A stretch of 64,000 nt of DNA, taken from an uncultured Porphyromonadaceae bacterium (GTDB taxonomy: Bacteria > Bacteroidota > Bacteroidia > Bacteroidales > Muribaculaceae). Positions within the stretch are counted from its first letter, which is position 1. Every line of letters starts with the position of its first letter. Below are positions 9,148-19,116 of this stretch, one piece after another. The notes below the pieces were generated by a model. The model worked only from the letters and a program-made list of their open reading frames with translations. It was not told the DNA's origin and made no database searches. Location: assembly GCA_902495075.1 (NCBI GenBank), contig CABUVO010000001.1, forward strand, positions 62,001-126,000. Direction: 5' to 3'. Made by a program: the position numbers and the translations under genes.

Positions 9148-12100
9148 ATGTCGGCACTAAGAACTACTTATAAGGTTCTACGCAGTTTCCTTTTCACCGT
9201 TATAATCATAGCGGTGGTTATCTACGTGGGGTTATATATCGTGCTCTCCATACCCTCTGTGCAGAGGTCGGTCAAAAGCCGGGTCGAGAAAGAAACCTCA
9301 GCCTTTTTAGGTTCAAGAGTGGAGATTGGGTCACTTAAGATCTTTCCATTTAATGAGGTGCGACTTTCGGATGTGGATATTTATACCCCTAAGAATGAGA
9401 AGTGCATTTCCGTAGGCACTCTTGGTGCAGGAATACATCTCTGGCGCCTTATATATGATCAGAAAATCGAAATAACATATGCGGAAGTCATCGGACTTGA
9501 CGGCAGAGTCTGGAAGGAGACACCTCAATCCCCCTTAAATATAGATTTTATTATCAAGGCTCTTGCTCCGAAAGATAAAAACAAACCGCCAACAAAATTT
9601 GATTTAAAGCTTCATAACGTGGTGATAAGGAAGTCGAGACTTTCTTATGATATCCTTAGCGCTCCCCATAAGGACAATCCTTTGGCATTTGATAACAATC
9701 ATATAGAATTGAATGATTTTAAGGCGGATGTCACACTGCCGCAACTTAAAAATGATGATTTTATAGTTGATTTGAGACGGCTTTCGTTTAGAGAAGGAAG
9801 CGGCTTGTCAGTGGAAAAATTGGCAATGATGGCTCATATAACTCCGGAGTCGCTTGATGTGGTTGACATAGTATTGAGATTGCCGGGAAGCGATATAAAG
9901 ATTTCTGATATTCACCTGCAGTTTAAATCTTTTAAAGATATATTGCAATCTCTTGATTCCGGCAATCATCTTGTGCAAATCTCAGCATCAAGATTGTCGC
10001 CTGCTGATTTCAGGTGCTTTTATCCTCCTTTGGCTTCTTTTAATGGAGAATATAAGTTTGATGCAGATGTTTCAGGCAAGACCAACGATATCTATCTTGA
10101 GCAATTTGTATTGAGGGATGGCTTTAATGATTTTAATTTAAGTTTGAGGTGTAGACTGCAAGGCGCTCCCGAGATTAAAAATCTGAGAGGGGAGATTGAA
10201 GATCTGGAGTTGACATCATCATCCGAAAAGATAAATGCAATCATTACTTTATTGCCCGGTCTCAAAAAGAATATCGCAGATATGATATGTCGTCTTGGCG
10301 ATTTGAAACTGAAAGCAAATGGACATCTGTCAATGCCCGAACAGAAATCCGATGTAGATGTGGAAATACTTTCCGGCGTCGGGGATCTGGATGCAGAGTG
10401 TGGATTGTCTTGGAGATCTGCAAAATTATTTGCACTATCAGGTGATGTAAATTCTGAGAATTTTGATTTTGGTAAACTTATCGCCAATGAAAAGTTTGGC
10501 ACATTATCGTTGACATCCACCATTGATTTTAATGTGCAAGGTAAAGATATGGATGCTGCGGTTGATGCGGTAATCTCCAACTTTGAGTATAATGGCGAGA
10601 CAATTGACAATATATCACTAAGCGGAGAAAAAAACGGCAAATCCATAGCCGGTCTTCTTGTGGTTGATGATGAATCCGTGAGTCTCGATTCTCATGTGGA
10701 TGTTATTCTTGATAAGGAAGATTCACAATGGCGCATTGACACGGATATTCATAATTTTATTCCGTCAAGATATGATATTCTTCCTAAGTACAAGGGGTAT
10801 GATCTGGCGGCAAACTTAGGTGTGGATGTCACTGGCAACAGTATAGATAATTTAACCGGCTCTATAAATCTTACTTCCGTGAACTTTGAAAAAGCGGGTG
10901 ATAAAAGTCTTCATCTTTCTTCTCTTTCATTGTTGTCAGAGAGGGTGGACACAGTTAAGAGATATTCAATCAGCAGCGATTTTATAAACGGAAAACTTGA
11001 AGGTGCATTTACATTTGGGAATCTTGCTAAGTTCTCGAAAGATCTCATTGTGAGGTCTGTTCCTTCGCTTGTTGCCGGCGATACAATTCCCGGGAGTCAG
11101 GATTTCGCGAAGCTTGATCTGACGATCAGTCCTAATGACGAATTTGCCGAATTCTTTTCACTACCTGTGAAACCATATTCAAATATAGAGATTGCAGGGG
11201 ATGTGATGGGCGCGGACGGCAAGCTGGCATTAGACATTGATGCTCCCTATCTCGTGAAGGGAAACAAAATGATACGAAACACAAAAATCAATATTAACGG
11301 TGATCGTATAAATGGAATGAAGGGCGAGATTTCGAGCACAATGCCCGCCAAGAACGATGATGCTAATCTGCATGTCGTATTGTCAGCATTTGCCGATAAT
11401 ATTACATCAGATATTGACTGGACTTTTGAGAAAAATAAAACGGCTGAAGGTAATATTCGACTTGATGCACAGATAACAAAGAATCAGTTTACCGGAAAAC
11501 CGGACGTTGATCTAAAGGTATCACCTTCGTCATTCCGATTAAATGGCTCTGAATGGCGTATTGACCGGGCTTCCATGGCATACTCAGGTGATGCCGTGGA
11601 TGTTGACAACATCAGGATATGGCATGCGGGGCAGTTTGTGACGATAAACGGACGTGTGTCTACCTCTCCTGTAGATGCCTTGAAAATAAAATTAGCTGGC
11701 ATTGACCTCAGCTATATATTTGAAGCTCTGAATATAAATTATGTGAATTTCGGGGGAATTGCTACAGGAGAGATACTTGCTTCCGATTTATTTACGAAGG
11801 TGCCCGTGTTGCGGACAGAACGTCTTTTTGTCAAGGATTTGAGTTATAACGGTGCTGTTCTTGGAGATGGTAATCTTGAAAGCCATTGGGTGAATGATAG
11901 TAAAAAGGTTGCTATAAATGCCGATATCCGTAAAGGTCAGCGAAGAGTAGCTTTGATAGGCGGTGGAGTATTCGTTACCAGAGACTCTCTATCGTTTGAT
12001 ATGCTTGCGGATCATGTTAATATAGAATTTCTGAAGCCATTCATGTCTGCGTTTACTTCTGATGTCGGTGGCGAAGCCTCGGGTCGCGTGAAACTTTACG

Positions 12101-13695
12101 GCACATTCAAGGATATTGATTTGAAAGGGAAGGTTCTCGCAGATTCAATTAGTATGAAGGTAGATTATACCAATGTTTACTATCATGGCACAGATTCTGT
12201 TGATATACGTCCAGGATATATAGATATACCATCATTCAGATTGTACGATAAATATGGAAATTCTGCAGTGCTCAAAGGATTTGTGAAGCATCATTATTTC
12301 CACGAACCGGAATTTGAATTCCGGCTAACGGATGCACGCAATCTTCTCTGTTTTGATACCAACAACAAAATAAATCCCGACTGGTATGGTAGAATTTTTG
12401 CATCCGGAGGGGGAGTGTTGAGAGGAAGACCGGGTATAGTCTCAATGATGCTTGATGTCTCGACATCTCCCAACAGCGATTTTACATTTGTCTTAAGTGA
12501 AACACAGACTGCCGCTGATTATGAGTTTCTGACATTCTCTGACCGAAAGAAAGCGGAACTTGAGGCTATTCAGGGGACAGTGGATTTGGAAGAGAAATTT
12601 AAAAATTCGTTGCCAGCACCGAGCATAGACCGATCCTCGCTCTTCACGATGGACATAAGGTGTAGCGTCACTCCGGCGGCAAAATTAACTTTGGTGATGG
12701 ATCCGAAAGCTGGCGACAGGATAACTGCCCGCGGAGAGGGACCGATGCAGATTTCATATAATACAGATTCTGATGAAATGCAGATATATGGTAAATATAC
12801 TTTGGCTGAAGGAAATTACAATTTCAGTCTTCAGGATCTGATTTTGCGTGATTTCAAAATCAACTCCGGAAGTAACATATCATTCAATGGAGATCCTATG
12901 CAGGGCGTTCTCGACATAACGGCGGCATATCGTGTTAATACCAATCTTTCTGATCTTGACAAGAGTTTTTCTACAGACAGGGATCTCAACCGCACAAATG
13001 TGCCTGTTGATGCTTTGCTGAAGGTGCATGGCGACATGAGGAGTCCTGAGATAACTTTCGATATAGCGTTGCCGACTTTGACGCAGGATGTTGAGAGAAA
13101 AGTGAAAAGTATTATCTCCACTGATGACATGATGAACCGACAGATAATCTATCTGCTCGCTCTCAACAGATTCTATACTCCGGAGTATATGGGAGGCACA
13201 AGCAATGGTAGCGGAGAACTGGCATCTGTAGCTTCTTCAACATTGTCATCACAGCTGTCGAGTTTTATGGGGCAGCTTACTGATAAGGTAACTCTTGCAC
13301 CATCTTTCCGTTCGGATAAGGGTGATTTTTCAGATATGGAGGTTGATGTGGCATTATCATCCAGACTTCTCGATAACCGTCTGCTCATAAATGGAAATTT
13401 CGGATATCGGGACCGCGCAACATCGCAATCGACCTTTGTCGGTGATTTTGATATTGAATATTTGCTCAACAAGAATGGGAACCTTCGTCTCAAAGCATAT
13501 AATCATTTTAATGATCAGAACTATTATCTGAGATCGGCATTGACCACACAGGGAATAGGAGTGATCTATCGACGTGATTTTGATAATCCTTTCACATTCC
13601 TTACTCGCAAAAAGAAAAAAATTGTGGATAAAAATGGAAAAGATAAGAAGGGGGAAAGTGTTATAAAGGAAAATAAAAAGGATAATGATAATTAA
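9148..13695 (+). CDS. tamB: TamB-like translocation and assembly protein
   Basis: A 1515-residue envelope protein of the TamB/AsmA-like bridge family, which spans the periplasm and helps lipid transport and outer-membrane protein assembly. One membrane anchor is near residues 13-35 (LFTVIIIAVVIYVGLYIVLS); the remainder is long, beta-strand-rich repeats without cysteines of note, and the C-terminal DUF490/TamB domain occupies about 1150-1500 (for example TLAEGNYNFSLQDLILRDF). The tail after about 1480 is lysine-rich. Length fits the Bacteroidetes members. A patatin-like lipase gene follows after 8 bases, so the two are cotranscribed, suggesting a shared envelope-lipid role (inference). Confidence 0.92.
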   Translation: MSALRTTYKVLRSFLFTVIIIAVVIYVGLYIVLSIPSVQRSVKSRVEKETSAFLGSRVEIGSLKIFPFNEVRLSDVDIYTPKNEKCISVGTLGAGIHLWRLIYDQKIEITYAEVIGLDGRVWKETPQSPLNIDFIIKALAPKDKNKPPTKFDLKLHNVVIRKSRLSYDILSAPHKDNPLAFDNNHIELNDFKADVTLPQLKNDDFIVDLRRLSFREGSGLSVEKLAMMAHITPESLDVVDIVLRLPGSDIKISDIHLQFKSFKDILQSLDSGNHLVQISASRLSPADFRCFYPPLASFNGEYKFDADVSGKTNDIYLEQFVLRDGFNDFNLSLRCRLQGAPEIKNLRGEIEDLELTSSSEKINAIITLLPGLKKNIADMICRLGDLKLKANGHLSMPEQKSDVDVEILSGVGDLDAECGLSWRSAKLFALSGDVNSENFDFGKLIANEKFGTLSLTSTIDFNVQGKDMDAAVDAVISNFEYNGETIDNISLSGEKNGKSIAGLLVVDDESVSLDSHVDVILDKEDSQWRIDTDIHNFIPSRYDILPKYKGYDLAANLGVDVTGNSIDNLTGSINLTSVNFEKAGDKSLHLSSLSLLSERVDTVKRYSISSDFINGKLEGAFTFGNLAKFSKDLIVRSVPSLVAGDTIPGSQDFAKLDLTISPNDEFAEFFSLPVKPYSNIEIAGDVMGADGKLALDIDAPYLVKGNKMIRNTKININGDRINGMKGEISSTMPAKNDDANLHVVLSAFADNITSDIDWTFEKNKTAEGNIRLDAQITKNQFTGKPDVDLKVSPSSFRLNGSEWRIDRASMAYSGDAVDVDNIRIWHAGQFVTINGRVSTSPVDALKIKLAGIDLSYIFEALNINYVNFGGIATGEILASDLFTKVPVLRTERLFVKDLSYNGAVLGDGNLESHWVNDSKKVAINADIRKGQRRVALIGGGVFVTRDSLSFDMLADHVNIEFLKPFMSAFTSDVGGEASGRVKLYGTFKDIDLKGKVLADSISMKVDYTNVYYHGTDSVDIRPGYIDIPSFRLYDKYGNSAVLKGFVKHHYFHEPEFEFRLTDARNLLCFDTNNKINPDWYGRIFASGGGVLRGRPGIVSMMLDVSTSPNSDFTFVLSETQTAADYEFLTFSDRKKAELEAIQGTVDLEEKFKNSLPAPSIDRSSLFTMDIRCSVTPAAKLTLVMDPKAGDRITARGEGPMQISYNTDSDEMQIYGKYTLAEGNYNFSLQDLILRDFKINSGSNISFNGDPMQGVLDITAAYRVNTNLSDLDKSFSTDRDLNRTNVPVDALLKVHGDMRSPEITFDIALPTLTQDVERKVKSIISTDDMMNRQIIYLLALNRFYTPEYMGGTSNGSGELASVASSTLSSQLSSFMGQLTDKVTLAPSFRSDKGDFSDMEVDVALSSRLLDNRLLINGNFGYRDRATSQSTFVGDFDIEYLLNKNGNLRLKAYNHFNDQNYYLRSALTTQGIGVIYRRDFDNPFTFLTRKKKKIVDKNGKDKKGESVIKENKKDNDN

Positions 13696-13703
13696 TATTT
13701 AGG

Positions 13704-14522
13704 ATGGCATTGTTGAGTAATGTTTCGATAGAGGGTATTCTCGAATATGCGGGACTTCGCAAGATTCCAAAGTACGGAGTCGCTTTTGGAGGAGGTGGAG
13801 CACGTGGATTCGCCCATATTGGAGTGATCACAGCTTTCGATAGATTCGGAATTAAACCGGAGATACTGTCAGGTGTATCAGCAGGCTCGGTAGCGGCAGT
13901 CCTTTATGGCGCAGGGCTTTCTCCGCATGATATGATCGAGTGTTTTGCCGAATCACAGAAATTTGCGGACTTTACTGAATTTTCTCTGCCTACATCAGGA
14001 TTTTTCAGGCTTGATAAATTTGGTAAAATGCTTGAAAGTTGGTTACCGGTGAAAAATCTTGAGGATCTGAAGATTCCTACAATAGTTTGTGCCACAAATT
14101 TTGACAAAGGTACCTCCGTTGGATGGTGTAAAGGCGAGATTGTGCCTCGTGTACTTGCTTCTTGCAGTATCCCGATCATTTTTCGTCCGATGTTGATAAA
14201 CGGCACTCATTATGTCGATGGAGGAGTGCTTCGAAATCTTCCAGCCTGGGCGATACGTGATTATTGTAAAGTGCTTATCGGAAGTAATTGCAGCCCGTTG
14301 AATCGTACGTATAAATATAAACATTCGCTGCTTGATATAGCGGAACGCTCATTCCAGCTTATGAGTAAAGCGAATGTGCTTCAGGATATAAAACTTTGCG
14401 ATTATGTGATCATGCCGCAGGCTATGTCACATTCCAAAACATTTGATCTTACGAGTTTACGGCGTAATGTCACTATCGGCTATGATGCCGCGTGCAAGGT
14501 GCTCGAAAAGATTGTAATATAA
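13704..14522 (+). CDS. Patatin-like phospholipase
   Basis: A 272-residue serine esterase of the patatin family, which uses a Ser-Asp dyad to cleave acyl lipids. All signatures are present: oxyanion-hole GGGGARG (29-35), nucleophile elbow GVSAG (57-61, S59) and DGG (172-174, D172). There is no signal peptide, so it is probably cytoplasmic or on the inner face of the inner membrane, like RssA-type proteins. It starts 8 bases after tamB and 33 bases before the GH13 gene, all on the plus strand. The physiological substrate is unknown. Confidence 0.9.
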   Translation: MALLSNVSIEGILEYAGLRKIPKYGVAFGGGGARGFAHIGVITAFDRFGIKPEILSGVSAGSVAAVLYGAGLSPHDMIECFAESQKFADFTEFSLPTSGFFRLDKFGKMLESWLPVKNLEDLKIPTIVCATNFDKGTSVGWCKGEIVPRVLASCSIPIIFRPMLINGTHYVDGGVLRNLPAWAIRDYCKVLIGSNCSPLNRTYKYKHSLLDIAERSFQLMSKANVLQDIKLCDYVIMPQAMSHSKTFDLTSLRRNVTIGYDAACKVLEKIVI

Positions 14523-14555
14523 ATATCAAATCATGAAATATTGTTGAACTGACCT

Positions 14556-16250
14556 ATGAAAGAAAAATTAATTATATATCAAGTTTTCCCCCGCATATTT
14601 ACAAATATGAACGCTAATTGCGTGCAGGGTGGAACATATGAGCAGAACGGTTCGGGCAAATTCAACGATTTATCGCCCAAGGTCCTGAAATCGGTAGCTG
14701 ACTTAGGGGTGAATTGCATTTGGCTCACCGGAGTAATAGAGATGGCGACGAAAACCGCTTTCCCCGGTATCCCTGCAGATAATCCGAACGTGGTGAAAGG
14801 AGAGGCTGGCTCTCCTTACGCTATCAAGGATTATTACGATGTGGCTCCGTCGCTTGCTGAAGATGTTGAGCATCGCATGGAGGAGTTTGAAGCTCTTGTG
14901 AAACGCATTCATCAGCAGGGCATGAAAGTAATTATAGACTTTGTGCCCAATCACACAGCGAGAGTTTATCATTCCGATGTTGCGCCGGCAGGTGTAAAAG
15001 ATTTTGGCAATGACGATGATTATAGCAAGTTTTTTAGTGCATCAAATAACTATTATTATATAGTTAATCAGCAATTTTCTCCTGATTTCCCTTTGGATTC
15101 TGAGGGAACTGTTCCATATGTGGAATTCCCGGCAAAAGCCACCGGTAATGACTGCTTCACGGCGTTCTGTCATCGTAACGACTGGTATGAGACTGTAAAA
15201 TTGAATTACGGATATGATCCAGGAGATCATTCGCGTCATTTTGATCCTGCACCTGATACGTGGCTGAAAATGCTCCATATATTGAGATTCTGGGCTAAGA
15301 AAGGCATCGACGGATTCCGGTGTGATATGGTGTTTATGGTGCCTCAGGAATTTTGGCATTGGGCAATTCCTCAGGTTAAGAAAGATTATCCTGATGTGGT
15401 TTTCATAGGGGAAATCTATGATGTGAATCTCTATCGGTCTTTTCTGGATTATTGTCATTTTGACTATCTTTATGACAAGGTTAATCTATATGATACCTTG
15501 GTTGGTATTGAGAAGCATAACATATCTGCTGCACAACTCACAAGCTGCTGGCAGCGTGTTGACGGAATCGGTGACAGCATGCTTAATTTTTTGGAGAATC
15601 ATGATGAAGTTAGGTTTGCATCCCGAGAATATGCAGATGACCCGGCAAAAGTTGTGCCATCACTTGTGGTGAGTTCGATGATTTCCAAAGGACCGTTCAT
15701 GATCTACTATGGTCAGGAGCTTGGAGAGATGGCACATGACAATGAAGGCTTTGCCGGAGATAACAATCGTTCAACAATATTTGATTATTGGAGTTACGAC
15801 ACATTGCGCAGATGGTATGACGGAGGCAAGTGCTCAGCTCTGAAACTGACACGACATGAACGTTGGCTTAGAAACTTATATAAACGGGTGCTGACAATGT
15901 GTAACTCTCACAGAGCTATTCGGGAGGGGAGTTTTTTTGATCTCATGTATGTTAATCTTCGTCATGACGGTTTTAATCCTCACCGACAATATGCGTTTCT
16001 CAGGTATACTGAGGACGAGGCTCTGCTAATAATTGCCAATTTTGACAATAAGGAGGCAATGTTGTCTTTAAATATTCCTGAGCTTGCAATTGATATGGCA
16101 CGACTTGCATCCGTAGAACAAAGATCAAAAGATCTTCTATGGGGCAAGGAATATACGTTTAGCGTTGGAAGTGATGCAGAGACACGTCTTATTGTGGGGG
16201 CTCATGATGCAATAATCCTTCCATTAAAGATAAATGACAGGAAATTGTAG
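14556..16250 (+). CDS. GH13 alpha-amylase-family enzyme
   Basis: A 564-residue cytoplasmic glycoside hydrolase or transglycosylase of family GH13; no signal peptide is visible. Conserved regions: DFVPNH (128-133), GFRCDMV with the nucleophile D257, FIGEIYD with the acid/base E286, and ENHDE with the stabilising D350. The (beta/alpha)8 barrel runs to about residue 430, followed by a C-terminal beta domain. The N-terminus (LIIYQVFPRIFTN) starts directly in the barrel, so starch-binding modules are lacking. Likely substrates are intracellular alpha-glucans or maltodextrins, but subfamily and product cannot be fixed by reading alone. Confidence 0.9.
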   Translation: MKEKLIIYQVFPRIFTNMNANCVQGGTYEQNGSGKFNDLSPKVLKSVADLGVNCIWLTGVIEMATKTAFPGIPADNPNVVKGEAGSPYAIKDYYDVAPSLAEDVEHRMEEFEALVKRIHQQGMKVIIDFVPNHTARVYHSDVAPAGVKDFGNDDDYSKFFSASNNYYYIVNQQFSPDFPLDSEGTVPYVEFPAKATGNDCFTAFCHRNDWYETVKLNYGYDPGDHSRHFDPAPDTWLKMLHILRFWAKKGIDGFRCDMVFMVPQEFWHWAIPQVKKDYPDVVFIGEIYDVNLYRSFLDYCHFDYLYDKVNLYDTLVGIEKHNISAAQLTSCWQRVDGIGDSMLNFLENHDEVRFASREYADDPAKVVPSLVVSSMISKGPFMIYYGQELGEMAHDNEGFAGDNNRSTIFDYWSYDTLRRWYDGGKCSALKLTRHERWLRNLYKRVLTMCNSHRAIREGSFFDLMYVNLRHDGFNPHRQYAFLRYTEDEALLIIANFDNKEAMLSLNIPELAIDMARLASVEQRSKDLLWGKEYTFSVGSDAETRLIVGAHDAIILPLKINDRKL

Positions 16251-16330
16251 AAAAATTTCCGATAAATCATTTAGATATTTGGGAAAATAGTTATAATTTT
16301 GTCAAACCAAATAACAACCATTCAGATATA

Positions 16331-17275
16331 ATGAATAATAACCTTCCGCCAATCAAGGTTTTTGCAGGAGAATCATCGAAATATCTCGGTGAATCAATCT
16401 GTAAAGAATTAGGCATCGAATTAGGCAAAATGAATAAGGAGCATTTTGCAGATGGAGAGTTTGAAGTAGGTTTTGAGGAATCAATCCGAGGAAGCCAGGT
16501 TTATCTCGTGCAGTCCACTTTCCCCAACAGTGACAATCTGATGGAGCTTTTGCTCATGATTGACGCAGCCAAGAGGGCTTCGGCTGCCCAGATTGTAGCA
16601 GTCGTACCTTATTTTGGCTGGGCTCGCCAGGATCGCAAGGATAAGCCCCGTGTGTCAATTGCTGCTAAACTTGTGGCAGACCTTCTCAGCGTTGCAGGAA
16701 TTGACCGGTTGATCACCATGGATTTGCACGCTGATCAGATTCAGGGATTTTTCGATGTTCCGGTCGACCATCTCTATGCCTCATCGATATTCATTCCTTA
16801 TATCGAGAGCCTTCATCTTAAAGATATGGTTATCGCATCTCCGGATGTTGGTGGCGCAAAGAGAGCTAATTCTTATGCCAAGTATTTTGATGTTCCTTTG
16901 GTGCTTTGTCATAAACAGCGTGCGAAAGCAAATGTCGTGGCTTCCATGACAGTGATTGGAGATGTTGAAGGCAAGAACGTTGTTCTTATCGATGACATAG
17001 TTGATACAGCCGGTACAATCACAAAAGCGAGCGATCTTCTTCTTGCATATGGCGCAAAATCTGTAAGAGCGCTATGCAGTCATCCTGTTATGAGTGATCC
17101 TGCAACAGAGAATGTGAAGAATTGTGGTCTGACTGAGATAATTTTTACGGATTCAATTCCTTATCTTAAAGAAAATCCTAAAGCCACGGTTCTTCCCGTT
17201 GCAAAACTTTTCGCAGATACAATCCGTCGAATCCACAATAATCAATCAATTTCTTCACAATATCTTTTTAAGTAA
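16331..17275 (+). CDS. prs: Ribose-phosphate pyrophosphokinase
   Basis: Makes PRPP from ribose 5-phosphate and ATP for nucleotide, histidine and NAD synthesis. The 314-residue protein shows the flexible-loop region GWARQDRKDKPR (97-108), DLHADQIQGFF (131-141) and the PRPP-binding loop LIDDIVDTAGT (219-229). Length is normal for class I enzymes. A TAATTTTG -7 element at 16294-16301 lies 30 bases upstream, so it probably has its own promoter. A long terminator follows at 17282-17343. Confidence 0.97.
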   Translation: MNNNLPPIKVFAGESSKYLGESICKELGIELGKMNKEHFADGEFEVGFEESIRGSQVYLVQSTFPNSDNLMELLLMIDAAKRASAAQIVAVVPYFGWARQDRKDKPRVSIAAKLVADLLSVAGIDRLITMDLHADQIQGFFDVPVDHLYASSIFIPYIESLHLKDMVIASPDVGGAKRANSYAKYFDVPLVLCHKQRAKANVVASMTVIGDVEGKNVVLIDDIVDTAGTITKASDLLLAYGAKSVRALCSHPVMSDPATENVKNCGLTEIIFTDSIPYLKENPKATVLPVAKLFADTIRRIHNNQSISSQYLFK

Positions 17276-17281
17276 TCGAAG

Positions 17282-17343
17282 ATATATTGATATAAAAAGA
17301 ATGGTCGCGAATTTTCGCGACCATTCTTTTTATATCAATATAT
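17282..17343. terminator. Bidirectional terminator between prs and an outer-membrane protein gene
   Basis: A near-perfect inverted repeat of about 29 bp per arm with a GGTCGCGA/TCGCGACC core (17303-17310 with 17315-17322) and flanking A- and T-tracts. It lies between convergent genes. Confidence 0.92.
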
Positions 17344-17363
17344 TAAGATAGAAGTATATCCTG

Positions 17364-17993
17364 TCAGAAACTAACTCCAAATCGCAATTGAGCAATGTAA
17401 ACATAATGCTGGTCAAGACGATCAATCATATTGAGATGTCTACGGTTGAAGTATCGGTAACCGGCAGAAAGGATGATGTAGCTGCTTGCCAATCTTGATC
17501 TGGATAGATTCACGCCAAGACCTAATGCTGAGACAAAGTCGCCAAAAGTAGGGGAATCGTTGATTGTATTGAACGAATAACCAATTTTTGCACTCATGAA
17601 AAGTATAGACGGTTTCTTTCGGAAAGATGTCTGTATTGTGGCATATATAGGAATGAAATTGTCTCCATGTTGGACTGTGCGGTGAATGCCGGCTCCAAGT
17701 CCGAGCATTCTTATATAAGAGTTCTTGTATCCGAAAAGCACGTCGACATCAAATGTTGACATGTCATGACCTGTCAAATCGAGAGATGCGCCGGCTTCTG
17801 CTCCCCACGTAAAATGGGATTTTGCAAGACTTAGAGACCGTTTAGGGAAGAGGCTTTCCCGTTCTTCATGAGCTAATGTGTCAGTGGGGAGATTGTCATA
17901 TGCGCTAATGGATACAGCAGTAAGCAGCATACCCGCAGTCAAAACAATTGTTTTGACTGCGGGTATTATATTATTTTTGAAGGAAATCATCAT
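17364..17993 (-). CDS. Exported beta-barrel protein of unknown function
   Basis: A 209-residue protein with a signal peptide (about 1-33, hydrophobic VKTIVLTAGMLLTAVSISA) and a strand-rich body ending in phenylalanine (LRFGVSF), as in outer-membrane barrels. It starts 37 bases after the primary sigma factor gene on the same strand and may be read through from it. The codons for residues 10-22 overlap a perfect 38-bp palindrome (17929-17966), which is unusual inside a coding region and could control expression. A later start at residue 22 would shorten the signal peptide too much, so the given start is preferred. No specific family was recognised. Confidence 0.72.
   Translation of the reverse strand: MMISFKNNIIPAVKTIVLTAGMLLTAVSISAYDNLPTDTLAHEERESLFPKRSLSLAKSHFTWGAEAGASLDLTGHDMSTFDVDVLFGYKNSYIRMLGLGAGIHRTVQHGDNFIPIYATIQTSFRKKPSILFMSAKIGYSFNTINDSPTFGDFVSALGLGVNLSRSRLASSYIILSAGYRYFNRRHLNMIDRLDQHYVYIAQLRFGVSF
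17929..17966. repeat. Perfect 38-bp palindrome inside a signal-peptide coding region
   Basis: Positions 17929-17947 are exactly the reverse complement of 17948-17966, centred on CAATTG, with no loop. It is encoded within the start of the gene at 17364-17993. On the plus strand it is followed by a T-rich run, so it could act as a terminator in that direction; on the minus strand there is no T-tract. Confidence 0.9.
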
Positions 17994-18029
17994 GTCTGGG
18001 ACAGCCTTCGAAGTGAATCTAATACTGAT

Positions 18030-18890
18030 TTATTCGCCGAGATAGCTTTTGAGGAGCTTGCTCTTCTGTCCTTTAAGACGGCGGATTGCCTTTTCTTTAA
18101 TCTGACGCACACGCTCACGTGTCAAATCAAATTTAGCCCCGATTTCCTCAAGAGTCATTTCCTGACATCCTATACCAAAGAACATCTTGAGAATTTCTCT
18201 TTCGCGGTCATAAAGCTGCTTGAGTGCGCGGTCCACTTCTTTTGAAAGTGATTCCTGATTAAGATTGGCATCAGCCATGGGACTGTCGTCGTTAGGAAGC
18301 ACATCCAGAAGCGAATTGTCTTCACCCTCAACAAAAGGAGCGTCAACAGATATGTGGCGTCCGGAAACTTTCATGGTGTCGGAAATTTTGTCGACAGGCA
18401 TGTCAAGACGCTCTGCGAGCTCTTCGGGAGAGGGACGGCGCTCATTTTCCTGCTCAAATTTCGAAAGTTCTTTCGTGATTTTATTAAGGGAGCCAACCTG
18501 ATTAAGAGGAAGACGCACGATACGGCTCTGTTCTGCTAAAGCCTGGAGAATTGACTGGCGGATCCACCAGACAGCATATGAGATGAACTTGAAGCCTCTC
18601 GTTTCATCAAATTTCTGAGCTGCGCGAATCAGACCGAGGTTGCCTTCGTTGATAAGATCCGGAAGGCTGAGACCTTGGTTTTGATATTGTTTTGCTACAG
18701 AAACCACAAATCTTAGGTTAGCTTTGGTTAACTTTTCAAGAGCAGCGTGATCTCCTTTTTTGATTCGCTGAGCGAGTTCAACTTCCTCACTAACAGATAT
18801 AAGCTCTTCACGACCTATTTCCTGCAGATACTTGTCAAGCGAGGCGCTCTCGCGGTTGGTAATGGATTTTGTTATCTTTAATTGTCTCAT
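18030..18890 (-). CDS. rpoD: Primary RNA polymerase sigma factor (Bacteroidetes type)
   Basis: Directs RNA polymerase to the TTTG/TAnnTTTG promoters seen across this window. The start chosen is MRQLKITKSITNRES at 18890, the conserved N-terminus of this family; a longer reading frame begins 8 codons earlier but would start at or before the likely transcription start. The 286-residue protein has region 1.2 (SLDKYLQEIG), region 2 (NLRFVVSVAKQYQNQGL, DLINEGNLGLIRA, YAVWWIRQSI), region 3 and region 4 (EMTLEEIGAKFDLTRERVRQIKEKAIRRL). The large region 1.1 of proteobacterial RpoD is missing, as normal for the phylum. Confidence 0.97.
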   Translation of the reverse strand: MRQLKITKSITNRESASLDKYLQEIGREELISVSEEVELAQRIKKGDHAALEKLTKANLRFVVSVAKQYQNQGLSLPDLINEGNLGLIRAAQKFDETRGFKFISYAVWWIRQSILQALAEQSRIVRLPLNQVGSLNKITKELSKFEQENERRPSPEELAERLDMPVDKISDTMKVSGRHISVDAPFVEGEDNSLLDVLPNDDSPMADANLNQESLSKEVDRALKQLYDREREILKMFFGIGCQEMTLEEIGAKFDLTRERVRQIKEKAIRRLKGQKSKLLKSYLGE

Positions 18891-18911
18891 ATGTACTTCC
18901 AAAAATTGTTG

Positions 18912-18943
18912 CAAATTTAATAAAAAATCATGAGATTTCCAAT
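18912..18943 (-). promoter_or_regulatory. Promoter of rpoD
   Basis: On the minus strand ATTG at 18940-18943, a 20-base spacer and TAAATTTG at 18912-18919. It lies 21 bases before the chosen ATG and supports that start. Confidence 0.65.
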
Positions 18944-19050
18944 GATTTTGTCAAATTTGTGTGCTAATTAAATTCTATAATGTTACAACAAATACTGCGC
19001 CAATAATCTTCATAAATAGAATTATTTAACTTATCCAACCTCCATAAGGT

Positions 19051-19094
19051 TAAAGAAGAGAGCGATGGCTGTTCAGCCATCACTCTCTTCTTTA
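19051..19094 (-). terminator. Terminator after degP
   Basis: Arms 19051-19071 and 19074-19094 pair along 21 bp with one mismatch and a 2-base loop, flanked by A/T-rich ends. It lies just past the DegP stop codon. Confidence 0.88.
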
Positions 19095-19116
19095 ATTGGA
19101 TTATGAATTCAGAAAT

